A stretch of 51,584 nt of DNA. Source: an uncultured beta proteobacterium. GTDB lineage: Bacteria; Pseudomonadota; Gammaproteobacteria; Burkholderiales; Burkholderiaceae_C. Location: contig CAIKLM010000105.1 in NCBI GenBank assembly GCA_903828235.1, positions 1 through 51,584 on the forward strand. The letters run 5' to 3'. The notes below the pieces were generated by a model. It made no database searches and was not told where the DNA came from. It was given only the letters and a program-made list of their open reading frames with translations. This document shows, piece after piece, positions 1-8,402 of this stretch (position 1 is the first letter of the stretch; each line of letters opens with the position of its first letter). The position numbers and the translations under genes are program-made.

Positions 1-387
1 CCCTTGGCCTCGGCGCCCACGGCGTCGGCGCCGCGCGCGGTGGCCGCGGCACCGGCGCCTGCCCCGGTGGCGTCCAGGCCCAAGCCTGCCGCCGCCACGC
101 CGCCGGCCGCCCCCGTCGCAAGCCCGCCGGCCCCGGCGGCGGCGCCGACGCCGGCCAACGGACGCTGGGTCGTGCAGGTGGGCGCCTACAACGACATGGA
201 GCGCCTGCGTGCCGCGCGCGCCAAGCTGCAGCTGCTGGGCTACGCCAGCTACACCCAGGACGTGGATTCGCCCACCGGCAAGCGCACGCGGGTGCGCGTC
301 GGCCCGTTCAAGAGCCGCGCCGAGGCCGATGCCGTGGCGGCGCGCGTCAAGACCGCCGGCCTGCAGGCGGCGGTGCTGGCGCTCTGA
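1..387 (+). CDS. dedD: SPOR-domain protein (DedD-like), 3' part only
   Basis: The gene is cut by the left edge; only the C-terminal about 128 codons are present. The first 50 residues are an Ala/Pro-rich low-complexity linker. From about residue 53 there is a SPOR domain (WVVQVGAYNDMERLRAARAKL ... TRVRVGPFKSRAEADAVAARV) running to the stop. SPOR domains bind denuded peptidoglycan at the division septum. In Burkholderiales such a gene sits between folC and cvpA-purF, which fits the cvpA gene 14 bases downstream. The N-terminal membrane anchor expected of DedD is outside the window. Family assignment is firm; the exact DedD name is by context. Confidence 0.85.
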   Translation, partial: PLASAPTASAPRAVAAAPAPAPVASRPKPAAATPPAAPVASPPAPAAAPTPANGRWVVQVGAYNDMERLRAARAKLQLLGYASYTQDVDSPTGKRTRVRVGPFKSRAEADAVAARVKTAGLQAAVLAL

Positions 388-401
388 CGCCGCGCCGCAC
401 G

Positions 402-917
402 ATGCCGCTGCCGGCCCTCGGGCTCGTCGACTGGGCCCTGCTGGCGGTGCTGGCGGCGTCGGTGATCGTCGGCCTGGTTCGCGGCTTCGTGTTTGAGCTG
501 CTGTCGCTGGCGGGCTGGGTCGTGGCCTGGTTCGCCGCCCGGTGGGGCGCGCCGCTGCTGGCGCCGCAGCTGCCCGTGGGCGAGCCCGGCTCGGCGCTCA
601 ACGCGGGCGCGGCCTTCGCGCTGGCGTTCGCCGGGGCGCTGCTCGGCTGGGCGCTGCTGGCGCGGCTGGTCCGGCTGCTGATCCACGCCACGCCGCTGTC
701 GCTGCCCGACCGGCTGCTCGGCGCGCTGTTCGGCGCGCTGCGCGGCGGCGTGCTGCTGCTGGCGCTGGCCACCGTGCTGGCGCTCACGCCGGCCTCACAA
801 TCCGCCGCGTGGCAGGGCTCGCAGGGCGCGCGCTGGCTGCAGCAGGGCCTCGCGGCGCTGAAGCCGCTGCTGCCCGAGGCCGTTTCGCGACACCTTCCCG
901 GCCCAACCCGAAGCTGA
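402..917 (+). CDS. cvpA: CvpA family inner-membrane protein
   Basis: A 171-residue protein with four hydrophobic segments (about residues 8-28, 31-47, 65-88 and 104-127). It has the opening typical of CvpA (LGLVDWALLAVLAASVIVGLVRGFVFEL). CvpA is an inner-membrane protein first linked to colicin V production; its molecular role is not settled. It lies directly upstream of purF, the classic enterobacterial and betaproteobacterial order. Its stop codon forms part of the TGAGG ribosome-binding site of purF, so the two are probably cotranscribed. Confidence 0.9.
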   Translation: MPLPALGLVDWALLAVLAASVIVGLVRGFVFELLSLAGWVVAWFAARWGAPLLAPQLPVGEPGSALNAGAAFALAFAGALLGWALLARLVRLLIHATPLSLPDRLLGALFGALRGGVLLLALATVLALTPASQSAAWQGSQGARWLQQGLAALKPLLPEAVSRHLPGPTRS

Positions 918-927
918 GGTTCACCCC

Positions 928-2454
928 ATGTGCGGCATCGTCGGTGCCATCGCCACCACCCCCGTCAACCAGCTGCTCTACGACGCGCTGCTGCTGCTGC
1001 AGCACCGCGGGCAGGACGCCGCCGGCATCGTCACGATGCAGGGCACCAAGTGCTACATGCACAAGGCGCGCGGCATGGTGCGCGACGTCTTCCGCACGCG
1101 CAACATGCGCGCGCTGCCGGGCCTCGTGGGCCTGGGCCAGGTGCGCTACCCCACGGCCGGCAACGCCTACAGCGAGGAAGAGGCGCAGCCCTTCTACGTC
1201 AACGCTCCCTACGGCATCGTGCTGGTGCACAACGGCAACCTCACCAACGCGCAGGCGCTGAAGGAGGAGCTGTTCGACATCGACCGCCGCCACATCAACA
1301 CCGGCAGCGACACCGAGGTGCTGATCAACGTGCTGGCGCACGAGCTCGAGCTGGTGGCGCGCGACCTGCCGCTGATGCCCGAGCACGTGTTCAAGGCCGT
1401 GGGCGGCGTCCACCGCCGCGTGAAGGGCAGCTACGCCGTCATCGCACTGATCGCCGGGCACGGGCTGCTGGCCTTCCGCGACCCCTTCGGCATCCGCCCG
1501 CTGTGCTTCGGCGAGGCCACCACCGAGGGCGGGCGCGAGTTCATGGTGGCCAGCGAATCGGTGGCGCTGGAGGGCACGGGCCACCGCCTCGTGCGCGACC
1601 TCGCTCCCGGCGAGGCGCTGTACATCGACCTGCAGGGCCAGGTGCACACCCGGCAGTGCGCCGACCACCCGAGCCTGAACCCCTGCATCTTCGAGTACGT
1701 GTACCTGGCCCGCCCCGACAGCGTGCTCGACGGCATCAGCGTCTACCAGGCGCGGCTGAACCTGGGCGAGACGCTGGCGCAGCGCGTGATCAACACGTTG
1801 CCGCCCAGCGAGATCGACGTCGTCATCCCGATCCCCGAGAGCAGCCGCCCGAGCGCCATGCAGCTGGCGCACCGTCTGGGCAAGCCCTACCGCGAGGGCT
1901 TCGTGAAGAACCGCTACGTCGGCCGCACCTTCATCATGCCCGGGCAGTCGGTGCGCAAGAAGAGCGTGCGCCAGAAGCTCAACGCCATCGGCATGGAGTT
2001 CCGCGGCCGCAACGTGCTGCTGGTCGACGACAGCATCGTGCGCGGCACCACCAGCAAGGAGATCGTGCAGATGGCGCGCGAGGCCGGGGCGCGCAAGGTC
2101 TACATGGCCAGCGCGGCGCCGCCGGTGCGCCACCCCAACGTCTACGGCATCGACATGCCCACGAAGGAGGAGCTCATCGCGCACGGCCGCACGCTGGAGG
2201 AGATCCGCGCCTTCATCGGCGCCGACGCGCTGGTCTACCAGGACGTGGACGCCATGAAGCGCGTGGTGGGCGCGCTGAACCCGCGCGTGCAGGGCTTCGA
2301 GGCCAGCTGCTTCGATGGCCACTACATCACGGGCGACGTCACCGAAGGCGAGTTCGAGGCGCTGCGCGCGCAGCGCCGGCTGCGGTTCGACGAGGACGAC
2401 GGCGAGGGCCGCTCGCGCCTGGCGCTGCAGCAGGGGCAGGGGGAGCGCTCATGA
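928..2454 (+). CDS. purF: Amidophosphoribosyltransferase
   Basis: A 508-residue enzyme for the first committed step of purine synthesis: glutamine plus PRPP gives phosphoribosylamine. It starts MCGIVGAIA, so Cys2 becomes the N-terminal nucleophile of the Ntn glutaminase domain after Met removal. There is no propeptide, as in the E. coli type and unlike the Bacillus Fe-S type. The PRPP-binding signature VDDSIVRGT is at residues 366-374 of the C-terminal phosphoribosyltransferase domain. The stop overlaps the metZ start (ATGA at 2451-2454), suggesting translational coupling. Confidence 0.97.
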   Translation: MCGIVGAIATTPVNQLLYDALLLLQHRGQDAAGIVTMQGTKCYMHKARGMVRDVFRTRNMRALPGLVGLGQVRYPTAGNAYSEEEAQPFYVNAPYGIVLVHNGNLTNAQALKEELFDIDRRHINTGSDTEVLINVLAHELELVARDLPLMPEHVFKAVGGVHRRVKGSYAVIALIAGHGLLAFRDPFGIRPLCFGEATTEGGREFMVASESVALEGTGHRLVRDLAPGEALYIDLQGQVHTRQCADHPSLNPCIFEYVYLARPDSVLDGISVYQARLNLGETLAQRVINTLPPSEIDVVIPIPESSRPSAMQLAHRLGKPYREGFVKNRYVGRTFIMPGQSVRKKSVRQKLNAIGMEFRGRNVLLVDDSIVRGTTSKEIVQMAREAGARKVYMASAAPPVRHPNVYGIDMPTKEELIAHGRTLEEIRAFIGADALVYQDVDAMKRVVGALNPRVQGFEASCFDGHYITGDVTEGEFEALRAQRRLRFDEDDGEGRSRLALQQGQGERS

Positions 2455-3656
2455 TCCCGAAGAAGAGCTTCCCGCCCGGCACGCACCGGGACACGCTGGC
2501 CGTGCGCGAGGGCCTGCCGGCCTCGGCCTGGGGCGAGAACAGCGAGGCGCTGTTCCTCACCAGCTGCTTCGTGCACCCCGACGCGGCCACTGCGGCGCGG
2601 CGCTTCGCCAACGAGGAGGACGCCTTCGTCTACAGCCGCTTCTCGAACCCCAACGTCACCATCATGGAACGGCGCCTGGCGGCGCTGGAGGGCACCAGCG
2701 GCTGCATCGGCACCAGCAGCGGCATGGGCGCCATCCTGCTGATGTTCATGGGGCTGCTGAAGGCCGGCGACCACGTGGTGTGCTCGCGCAGCGTGTTCGG
2801 CGCCACCATCAAGCTGCTGCAGGGCGAGTTCGGCAAGTTCGGCGTCGAGAGCAGCTTCGTCAGCCAGACCGACGTGGCCGAGTGGAAGGCCGCGATGCGG
2901 CCGAACACGCGGCTGCTGTTCGCCGAGACGCCCACGAACCCCACCTGCGAGGTGTGCGACATCCAGGCCCTGGCCGACATCGCGCACGAGGCCGGCGCGC
3001 TGCTGGCGGTGGACAACTGCCTGTGTTCGCCGGCGCTGCAGCGGCCGGTGGCCTTCGGTGCCGACATCGTCATGCACTCCGGCACCAAGTTCCTCGACGG
3101 CCAGGGCCGCGTCAACGCCGGCGCGCTGTGCGCCGACGAGGCGCTGATCGACGAAAAGTTCGTGCCCGTGATGCGCAGCGCCGGCATGAGCTTGAGCCCC
3201 TTCAACGCCTGGGTCGTGGCCAAGGGCCTGGAGACGCTGTCGGTGCGCGTGATGGCGCAGAGCGCGAGCGCGCTGGCGCTGGCGCAGTGGCTCGAGGCCC
3301 ACCCGGCGGTGGAGCGCGTCTACCACCCGGGACTGGCCTCGCACCCGCAGCACGCGCTGGCGATGGAGCAGCAGGGCGGCGTCGGCGGCGCGGTGCTCAG
3401 CTTCGACGTCAAGGGCGGGCGCGAGTCGGCCTTCGCCGTCATCGACGCCACGCGGCTGTGCAGCATCGCGGCCAACTTCGGCGACGTGCGCAGCATCATC
3501 ACCCACCCGGCCAGCACCACGCACGGCCGGCTCAACGAGGCGCAACGCGCGGCTGCCGGCATCGGCCAGGGGATGATCCGCCTGGGCGTGGGGCTGGAGC
3601 ACGTCGCCGACATCCAGGCCGACCTCGACCGGGGCCTCTCGGGCCTCGGCCGCTGA
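2451..3656 (+). CDS. metZ: O-succinylhomoserine sulfhydrylase
   Basis: A 401-residue fold-type I PLP enzyme of the Cys/Met metabolism family. MetZ converts O-succinylhomoserine (or the acetyl ester) plus sulfide to homocysteine. The PLP lysine is K213 in HSGTKFLDGQGR. Upstream are YSRFSNPN and SSGMGAI motifs typical of this family. The purF-metZ order is characteristic of beta- and gammaproteobacteria such as Pseudomonas and Burkholderia, which favours MetZ over MetB or MetC. The ATG overlaps the purF stop by 4 bases. Confidence 0.93.
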   Translation: MIPKKSFPPGTHRDTLAVREGLPASAWGENSEALFLTSCFVHPDAATAARRFANEEDAFVYSRFSNPNVTIMERRLAALEGTSGCIGTSSGMGAILLMFMGLLKAGDHVVCSRSVFGATIKLLQGEFGKFGVESSFVSQTDVAEWKAAMRPNTRLLFAETPTNPTCEVCDIQALADIAHEAGALLAVDNCLCSPALQRPVAFGADIVMHSGTKFLDGQGRVNAGALCADEALIDEKFVPVMRSAGMSLSPFNAWVVAKGLETLSVRVMAQSASALALAQWLEAHPAVERVYHPGLASHPQHALAMEQQGGVGGAVLSFDVKGGRESAFAVIDATRLCSIAANFGDVRSIITHPASTTHGRLNEAQRAAAGIGQGMIRLGVGLEHVADIQADLDRGLSGLGR

Positions 3657-3660
3657 CACC

Positions 3661-5124
3661 ATGACCGACCGCAAACCCGTCCGCACGCGCATCGCGCCGT
3701 CGCCCACCGGCTTCCTGCACCTGGGCACGGCGCGCACCGCGCTGTACTCCTGGGCCTACGCCCGCCACCACGGCGGTCGCTTCGTGCTGCGCATCGAGGA
3801 CACCGACGTGGCGCGCTCCACGCAGGAATCGGTGGATCAGATCCTCGAGAGCATGCGCTGGCTGGGCCTGGCCCACGACGAGGGCCCGTTCTTCCAGATG
3901 CAGCGCCTGGAGCGCTACCACGCGGTGGTGGAGCAGCTCATCGCGCAGGGCCGCGCCTACCGCTGCTACGCCACGCCCGAGGAGCTCGACGCCATGCGCG
4001 AGGCGCAGCGCGCGCGCGGCGACAAGACGCTGTACGACCGGCGCTGGCGCCCCGACGACCCGCTGAACCCGGGCAAGCGGCTGCCGCCGGTGCCGCCGGG
4101 CGTGCAGCCCGTGGTGCGCTTCGCCAACCCGGTGGACGGCGCCGTCACCTGGGACGACCTCGTCAAGGGCCCGATCACCATCCGCAACGAGGAGATCGAC
4201 GACCTGATCATCCTGCGGCCCGCACCCGACAACGCGCCGGCTGGCGCCGCCGCGTGGGGCGTGCCCACCTACAACTTCGCCGTCGTCGTCGACGACATGG
4301 ACATGGGCATCACGCACGTGTTCCGCGGCGACGAGCACATCAACAACACGCCCTGGCAGATCAACCTCTGGCGCGCCATCGGCGGCCCGGGCGTGGAGCT
4401 GCCGTTCTTCGGCCACTGCCCGGTGATCCTGGGCGAGGACGGCAGCAAGCTCAGCAAGCGCCGCGGCGCGGTCAGCGTCACGGCCTACAAGGACGCCGGC
4501 TACCTGCCCGAGGCCATGCTCAACTACCTGGCGCGGCTGGGCTGGAGCCACGGCGACGACGAGCTGTTCTCGCTGGAGCAGATGGTGCAGTGGTTCGACG
4601 GCAGCCACCTCGCGAAGAGCCCCGCGCAGTGGGACCCGGCCAAGCTGGCCTGGGTGAACGCGCACCACCTGAAGCAGGCCTCTGACGAGCGGCTGGCGGA
4701 CCTGGTGCGCGAGCAGCTCGCCTCGCGCGGCGTGGTCACCGACGACGGGGCGCTGCTGGCGCGGGCTGCGGCGCTGTTCAAGGACCGCTGCAGCACCACG
4801 GTGGAGCTGGCCGACTGGTGCGAGATGCTGTTCGTGGCCGTCACCCCGCCCGAGGCCGAACTCGCCGCGCACGTCACCGAGGTCGTCCTGCCGGGCCTGC
4901 GCGCGCTGCGGGAGCGGCTGGCCGACGAGGTCGCCACGCCCTGGGACAAGGCCGGCATCGCTGCCGCGATGAAGGCCGTGCTGGCCGAGTGCAGCCTGAA
5001 GATGCCGCAGCTGGCCCCCGCCGTGCGCGTGCTGGTGTGCGGCCGCGCGCAGACGCCGAGCATCGACGCCGTGCTGTCCCTGTTCCCGCGGCATCGTGTG
5101 CTCGCTGCCTTGCGACACGTCTGA
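3661..5124 (+). CDS. gltX: Glutamyl-tRNA synthetase
   Basis: A 487-residue class I aminoacyl-tRNA synthetase. The HIGH-type signature is IAPSPTGFLHLGTARTAL near residues 11-28, and the KMSKS-type loop is KLSKR at 263-267. The length is normal for bacterial GluRS. It starts 4 bases after the metZ stop. A promoter for the downstream tRNA genes begins inside its last codons, so the tRNA cluster, which includes tRNA-Glu, follows its cognate synthetase directly. Which form of GluRS (discriminating or not) cannot be read from motifs alone. Confidence 0.96.
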   Translation: MTDRKPVRTRIAPSPTGFLHLGTARTALYSWAYARHHGGRFVLRIEDTDVARSTQESVDQILESMRWLGLAHDEGPFFQMQRLERYHAVVEQLIAQGRAYRCYATPEELDAMREAQRARGDKTLYDRRWRPDDPLNPGKRLPPVPPGVQPVVRFANPVDGAVTWDDLVKGPITIRNEEIDDLIILRPAPDNAPAGAAAWGVPTYNFAVVVDDMDMGITHVFRGDEHINNTPWQINLWRAIGGPGVELPFFGHCPVILGEDGSKLSKRRGAVSVTAYKDAGYLPEAMLNYLARLGWSHGDDELFSLEQMVQWFDGSHLAKSPAQWDPAKLAWVNAHHLKQASDERLADLVREQLASRGVVTDDGALLARAAALFKDRCSTTVELADWCEMLFVAVTPPEAELAAHVTEVVLPGLRALRERLADEVATPWDKAGIAAAMKAVLAECSLKMPQLAPAVRVLVCGRAQTPSIDAVLSLFPRHRVLAALRHV

Positions 5125-5139
5125 AACCTGGGCTATACT
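5110..5139 (+). promoter_or_regulatory. Sigma70-type promoter for the tRNA cluster
   Basis: A -35 TTGCGA (5110-5115) and a -10 TATACT (5134-5139) are separated by 18 bases. The -35 lies inside the last codons of gltX. Transcription would begin near 5146, about 44 bases before tRNA-Ala. This AT-richer stretch stands out against the local GC-rich background. Read by eye. Confidence 0.7.
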
Positions 5140-5189
5140 TTTAGGCTCTGCTTGAACAGCACCGAAGTCTTCGGGCACGAAAGTGCAAC

Positions 5190-5265
<76 letters not shown>

Positions 5266-5301
5266 CCATCGACAAGGCGCTGTTCAGACGGAACCAGTCC
5301 T

Positions 5302-5377
5302 GTCCCCTTCGTCTAGAGGCCTAGGACACCACCCTTTCACGGTGATTACAGGGGTTCGAATCCCCTAGGGGACGCCA
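5302..5377 (+). tRNA. tRNA-Glu (anticodon TTC)
   Basis: 76 bases with encoded CCA. The acceptor stem GTCCCCT/AGGGGAC is perfect. The anticodon loop CTTTCAC gives TTC. The outermost anticodon-stem pair is C opposite A (CCACC against GGTGA), where E. coli has a full match; the other four pairs are intact. Confidence 0.96.
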
Positions 5378-5465
5378 AGTTGGTCCGGCGGCGGCAACGC
5401 AGCGGGATGGCACTTGGGACGGCGATTCAGGGCGCGCAACGCCTGGGTCGCCGGCCAAAGCCGCT

Positions 5466-5542
5466 GGAGTGGTAGTTCAGTTGGTTAGAATACCGGCCTG
5501 TCACGCCGGGGGTCGCGGGTTCGAGCCCCGTCCACTCCGCCA
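5466..5542 (+). tRNA. tRNA-Asp (anticodon GTC)
   Basis: 77 bases with encoded CCA. The acceptor stem GGAGTGG/CCACTCC is perfect. The anticodon stem CGGCC/GCCGG surrounds CTGTCAC with anticodon GTC. It is the last gene of the tRNA cluster, followed by a terminator. Confidence 0.96.
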
Positions 5543-5550
5543 AGCATTCC

Positions 5551-5586
5551 AAAGCCACCGCATGCATCATGCGGTGGCTTTTTTCT
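5551..5586 (+). terminator. Rho-independent terminator of the tRNA cluster
   Basis: A perfect inverted repeat: AAGCCACCGCAT at 5552-5563 and its complement at 5569-5580, with a 5-base loop, extended by A-T pairs and followed by TTTTTTCTT. It lies 9 bases after tRNA-Asp. Confidence 0.93.
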
Positions 5587-5624
5587 TGGCCGAATCCGTT
5601 CACAAGACCCGAGGAGACACCCCC

Positions 5625-7061
5625 ATGGCCCAGCACTTCATCGGCGGCCGCTGGGTCGGCGCCAGCAGCGGCCAGACGCTGCCGGTGCTCGACCCCGCCA
5701 CCGGCGAACCCTTCGACACCATCCCTCGTGGCACCGCCGCCGACATCGACGCCGCGGTGCGCGCCGCCCGCGCCGCGCGGCGCGGTGCCTGGGGTCGCAT
5801 GACGGCGGCCGAGCGCGGCCGCATCCTGCTGCGCATGAGCGCGCTGATCCTGGCGCGCCACGAGGAACTGGCCCGGCTGGAGGCGCACGACACCGGCAAG
5901 CCCATGAGCCAGGCGCGCAACGACATTGCCGTGGCCGCGCGCTACTGCGAGTTCTACGGCGGCGCGGCCGACAAGCTGCACGGCGAGCACCTGCCCTACC
6001 TCAACGACTTCCACGTCGTCGTCGTGCACGAGCCCTACGGCGTGACGGCCCACATCCTGCCCTGGAACTACCCGGCGCAGATGTTCGGGCGCTCGGTGGT
6101 GCCGGCGCTGGCCACCGGCAATGCCGCGGTGCTCAAGCCCAGCGAGGACGCCTGCCTGTCGCCGCTGGCCCTGTGCGGCATCGCGCAGGAGGCGGGGCTG
6201 CCCGACGGCGCGCTCAACGTCGTCTGCGGCCTGGGCGAGGAGGCCGGCGCCGCGCTCACGCGCCACGGCGACATCGACTTCGTCACCTTCACCGGCAGCC
6301 CCGAGGTCGGCACGATCGTTCAGAAGGCAGCGGCCGAACGCACGCTGAAGTGTGTGCTCGAGCTCGGCGGCAAGAGCCCGCACCTGGTGTTTGACGACGC
6401 CGACCTCGAGCGCACCGCCGGCTTCGTGATCAAGGCCATCACGCAGAACGCCGGCCAGACCTGCAGCGCCGGCAGCCGGCTGCTGGTGCAGCGGAGCATC
6501 TACGACGAGTTCACCGCGATGGTGGCCGAGCGCTTCCGCGCCACCGTGGCCGGCACGCCCGATCAGGACCGCGACTGCGGCCCGCTCATCAACCAGGCGC
6601 AGCAGCGCCGCGTGCAGGGCTTCGTCGACCGCGCGCGCGCTGCCGGCATCCCGGTGCTGGCCCAGGGCCGAGTGGCCGAGGGCGTGCACCCGGGCGGCTT
6701 CTATGTGGCGCCCATCCTCTTCGGCGCCGTGCCGCGCACGCACGAGCTGGCCTGCGACGAGGTCTTCGGCCCCGTGCTCGCCGCGATGCCGTTCGAGGAC
6801 GAGGCCGACGCCATCGAGCTGGCCAACGCCACCGACTACGGCCTGATCGCCGCGGTGTGGACGCGCGACGGCGGCCGCCAGACCCGCGTGGCGCGTGCGC
6901 TGCAGTGCGGGCAGGTCTACGTCAACAGCTACGGCGCCGGCGGCGGGGTGGAACTGCCCTTCGGCGGCGTCAAGAAGAGCGGCCACGGCCGCGAGAAGGG
7001 CTTCCTCGCGCTGCAGGAGTTCTGCACCGTGAAGACCATCGTGCAATACCACGGCGCCTGA
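5625..7061 (+). CDS. NAD(P)+-dependent aldehyde dehydrogenase
   Basis: A 478-residue ALDH-superfamily enzyme oxidising an aldehyde to the acid. The general-base glutamate is E246 in LELGGKSP and the nucleophilic cysteine is C280 in NAGQTCSAGSR. The N-terminal part has the cofactor-fold motif PWNYP and the C-terminus has PFGGVKKSGHGREKG. The ATG at 5625 follows a GAGGAGA ribosome-binding site (5611-5617). The longer open frame reading back through tRNA-Asp is not coding. It resembles betaine-aldehyde or gamma-aminobutyraldehyde type dehydrogenases, but the substrate cannot be fixed. It is monocistronic and converges on the next gene. Confidence 0.92.
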   Translation: MAQHFIGGRWVGASSGQTLPVLDPATGEPFDTIPRGTAADIDAAVRAARAARRGAWGRMTAAERGRILLRMSALILARHEELARLEAHDTGKPMSQARNDIAVAARYCEFYGGAADKLHGEHLPYLNDFHVVVVHEPYGVTAHILPWNYPAQMFGRSVVPALATGNAAVLKPSEDACLSPLALCGIAQEAGLPDGALNVVCGLGEEAGAALTRHGDIDFVTFTGSPEVGTIVQKAAAERTLKCVLELGGKSPHLVFDDADLERTAGFVIKAITQNAGQTCSAGSRLLVQRSIYDEFTAMVAERFRATVAGTPDQDRDCGPLINQAQQRRVQGFVDRARAAGIPVLAQGRVAEGVHPGGFYVAPILFGAVPRTHELACDEVFGPVLAAMPFEDEADAIELANATDYGLIAAVWTRDGGRQTRVARALQCGQVYVNSYGAGGGVELPFGGVKKSGHGREKGFLALQEFCTVKTIVQYHGA

Positions 7062-7091
7062 TCCCCGCCCCCCGGCGGGCGCGCCGGCGAG

Positions 7092-8111
7092 CTACGGCAG
7101 CCGCGCCGCGAAGAAGGCCCAGGCCACCTCGGCGAACTCGATGTCGCGGTTCTGGATGCCGACCAGCGCGTTCGTGGCCACCGCCACCGTGCGGCTGGCT
7201 GCCGCGTGCCCGGCGCCGTCGAGCCGCCACCACTGCACCGGGTTCGGCCCGGCGTAGTCGAAGCGGTTGGCGGGCCCGCCGTCGGTGGCGACGATCTCGA
7301 CCACGGCCTGCGTGGGCGTGACCGAGGCCAGGCCGTTGATCTGCAGCCAGCGGTCGCGCGTGGCCAGGGCCGAGATCACGCGGCCCCGGTTGCAGGCGCC
7401 GCCGATGTTGGCCACGCAGCCGCCGTCCCAGGGCATCTGCGTGTCGGCCGTGCCGTGCGCGATGAGGATGGGCAGCGCGCGGGCCGGGCCCGTGCTGCAA
7501 CCGCCGCTGCGCGGCACCAGCGGCAGGCTGCCGGCGCTGGTGGCCACCGCCGCGACGAGATCGGCGCGCTGGAACGCGAAGGCGTGCGTCATCTGCCCGC
7601 CGTTGGAGCTGCCGGCCATGAACACCCGCGACGACGCCAGCCCGTACTCGCCCCGCACGCGCTCGATCAGCGCGGCCAGGAAGCCGACGTCGTCAGCGTC
7701 GCTGGCCACCGTGTTGTCGGCGCGGCAGTCGACCCAGCCGGGGTTGCCTTCGGCGTCGCGGGCCGGCAGCCCGCCGGGGTAGACGACGACGAAGCCCTCG
7801 CGGTCGGCCACCGCGCGGAAGGCCGACAGCGGGTGGCGCCCGGAGTCGGCGACGCTCAGGCCCTCTCCGCCGCCGCCATGCAGCACCAGCACGATAGCCC
7901 TGGGGGCGGACAGGCCCGCCGGCACATGCACCCGGTACTGGCGCGCCACGCCGGCCACCGTGAGGGCCTGGTCGCTGAGGCCGGCGGGGTAGGGTGCCGG
8001 GACCGGCGCGGCCACCGGCGGTGGTGCTGGGGACGCATCGCCCGATCCACCGCCGCAGGCGGCGAGCAGGGCCATGGCGAAGAGCGCGATGACTCGCAGG
8101 GGCGTGGGCAT
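7092..8111 (-). CDS. Secreted lipoprotein esterase, PHB-depolymerase/feruloyl-esterase-like
   Basis: A 339-residue alpha/beta-hydrolase of the LpqC/poly(3-hydroxybutyrate)-depolymerase-like family. The N-terminus is a lipoprotein signal, ending in LLAAC with C19 as the likely lipidated residue, followed by a Gly/Ser/Pro linker. The oxyanion motif LHGGGG is at 78-82. The nucleophile elbow GSSNG places the serine at 169. Such enzymes cleave short-chain polyesters or aromatic esters. Substrate unknown. Only 30 bases separate it from the convergent aldehyde dehydrogenase. Confidence 0.85.
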   Translation of the reverse strand: MPTPLRVIALFAMALLAACGGGSGDASPAPPPVAAPVPAPYPAGLSDQALTVAGVARQYRVHVPAGLSAPRAIVLVLHGGGGEGLSVADSGRHPLSAFRAVADREGFVVVYPGGLPARDAEGNPGWVDCRADNTVASDADDVGFLAALIERVRGEYGLASSRVFMAGSSNGGQMTHAFAFQRADLVAAVATSAGSLPLVPRSGGCSTGPARALPILIAHGTADTQMPWDGGCVANIGGACNRGRVISALATRDRWLQINGLASVTPTQAVVEIVATDGGPANRFDYAGPNPVQWWRLDGAGHAAASRTVAVATNALVGIQNRDIEFAEVAWAFFAARLP

Positions 8112-8402
8112 GTCGGGTGCGCTGCGCGCCGGTAACGAAGCTGAGTTCTAGTCTGCCCGGTCGGCGCTGGGGCTGGCGTTTCGGTTCGGCAAAGATGTGT
8201 TGACTCGCCTGGGGCTTCGAGCGCCCGCCGACCATGCCGAGGATGCGGCTCGGCTACCGCCGGACTGCCGCCAGGCGCTACTACTGCGGAGTTGGTCACG
8301 ACGCCGCCCACTCGGCCACTCTTTCCATCTCACGTGCCGTCATTTCGTGAACGACACTCCGCACCTTGGCCGTCCAGCCCGACCCACCAGGGAGTGCTCT
8401 GC
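8112..8402. other. Divergent intergenic region (esterase / ammonium transporter)
   Basis: About 290 bases without a supported gene. It must hold the promoters of both divergent genes, but I see no convincing -35/-10 pair. A sigma54 (GG-N10-GC) site would be typical for nitrogen-regulated amt genes; I found none. The only clear element is the AGGGAG ribosome-binding site at 8389-8394, eight bases before the amt ATG. Confidence 0.5.

Noticed and set aside
8166..8190. Sigma54-like promoter before amt (CTGGCGTTTCGGTTCGGC)
   Set aside because: GG and GC are not at the required spacing and the -24/-12 flanks do not match.
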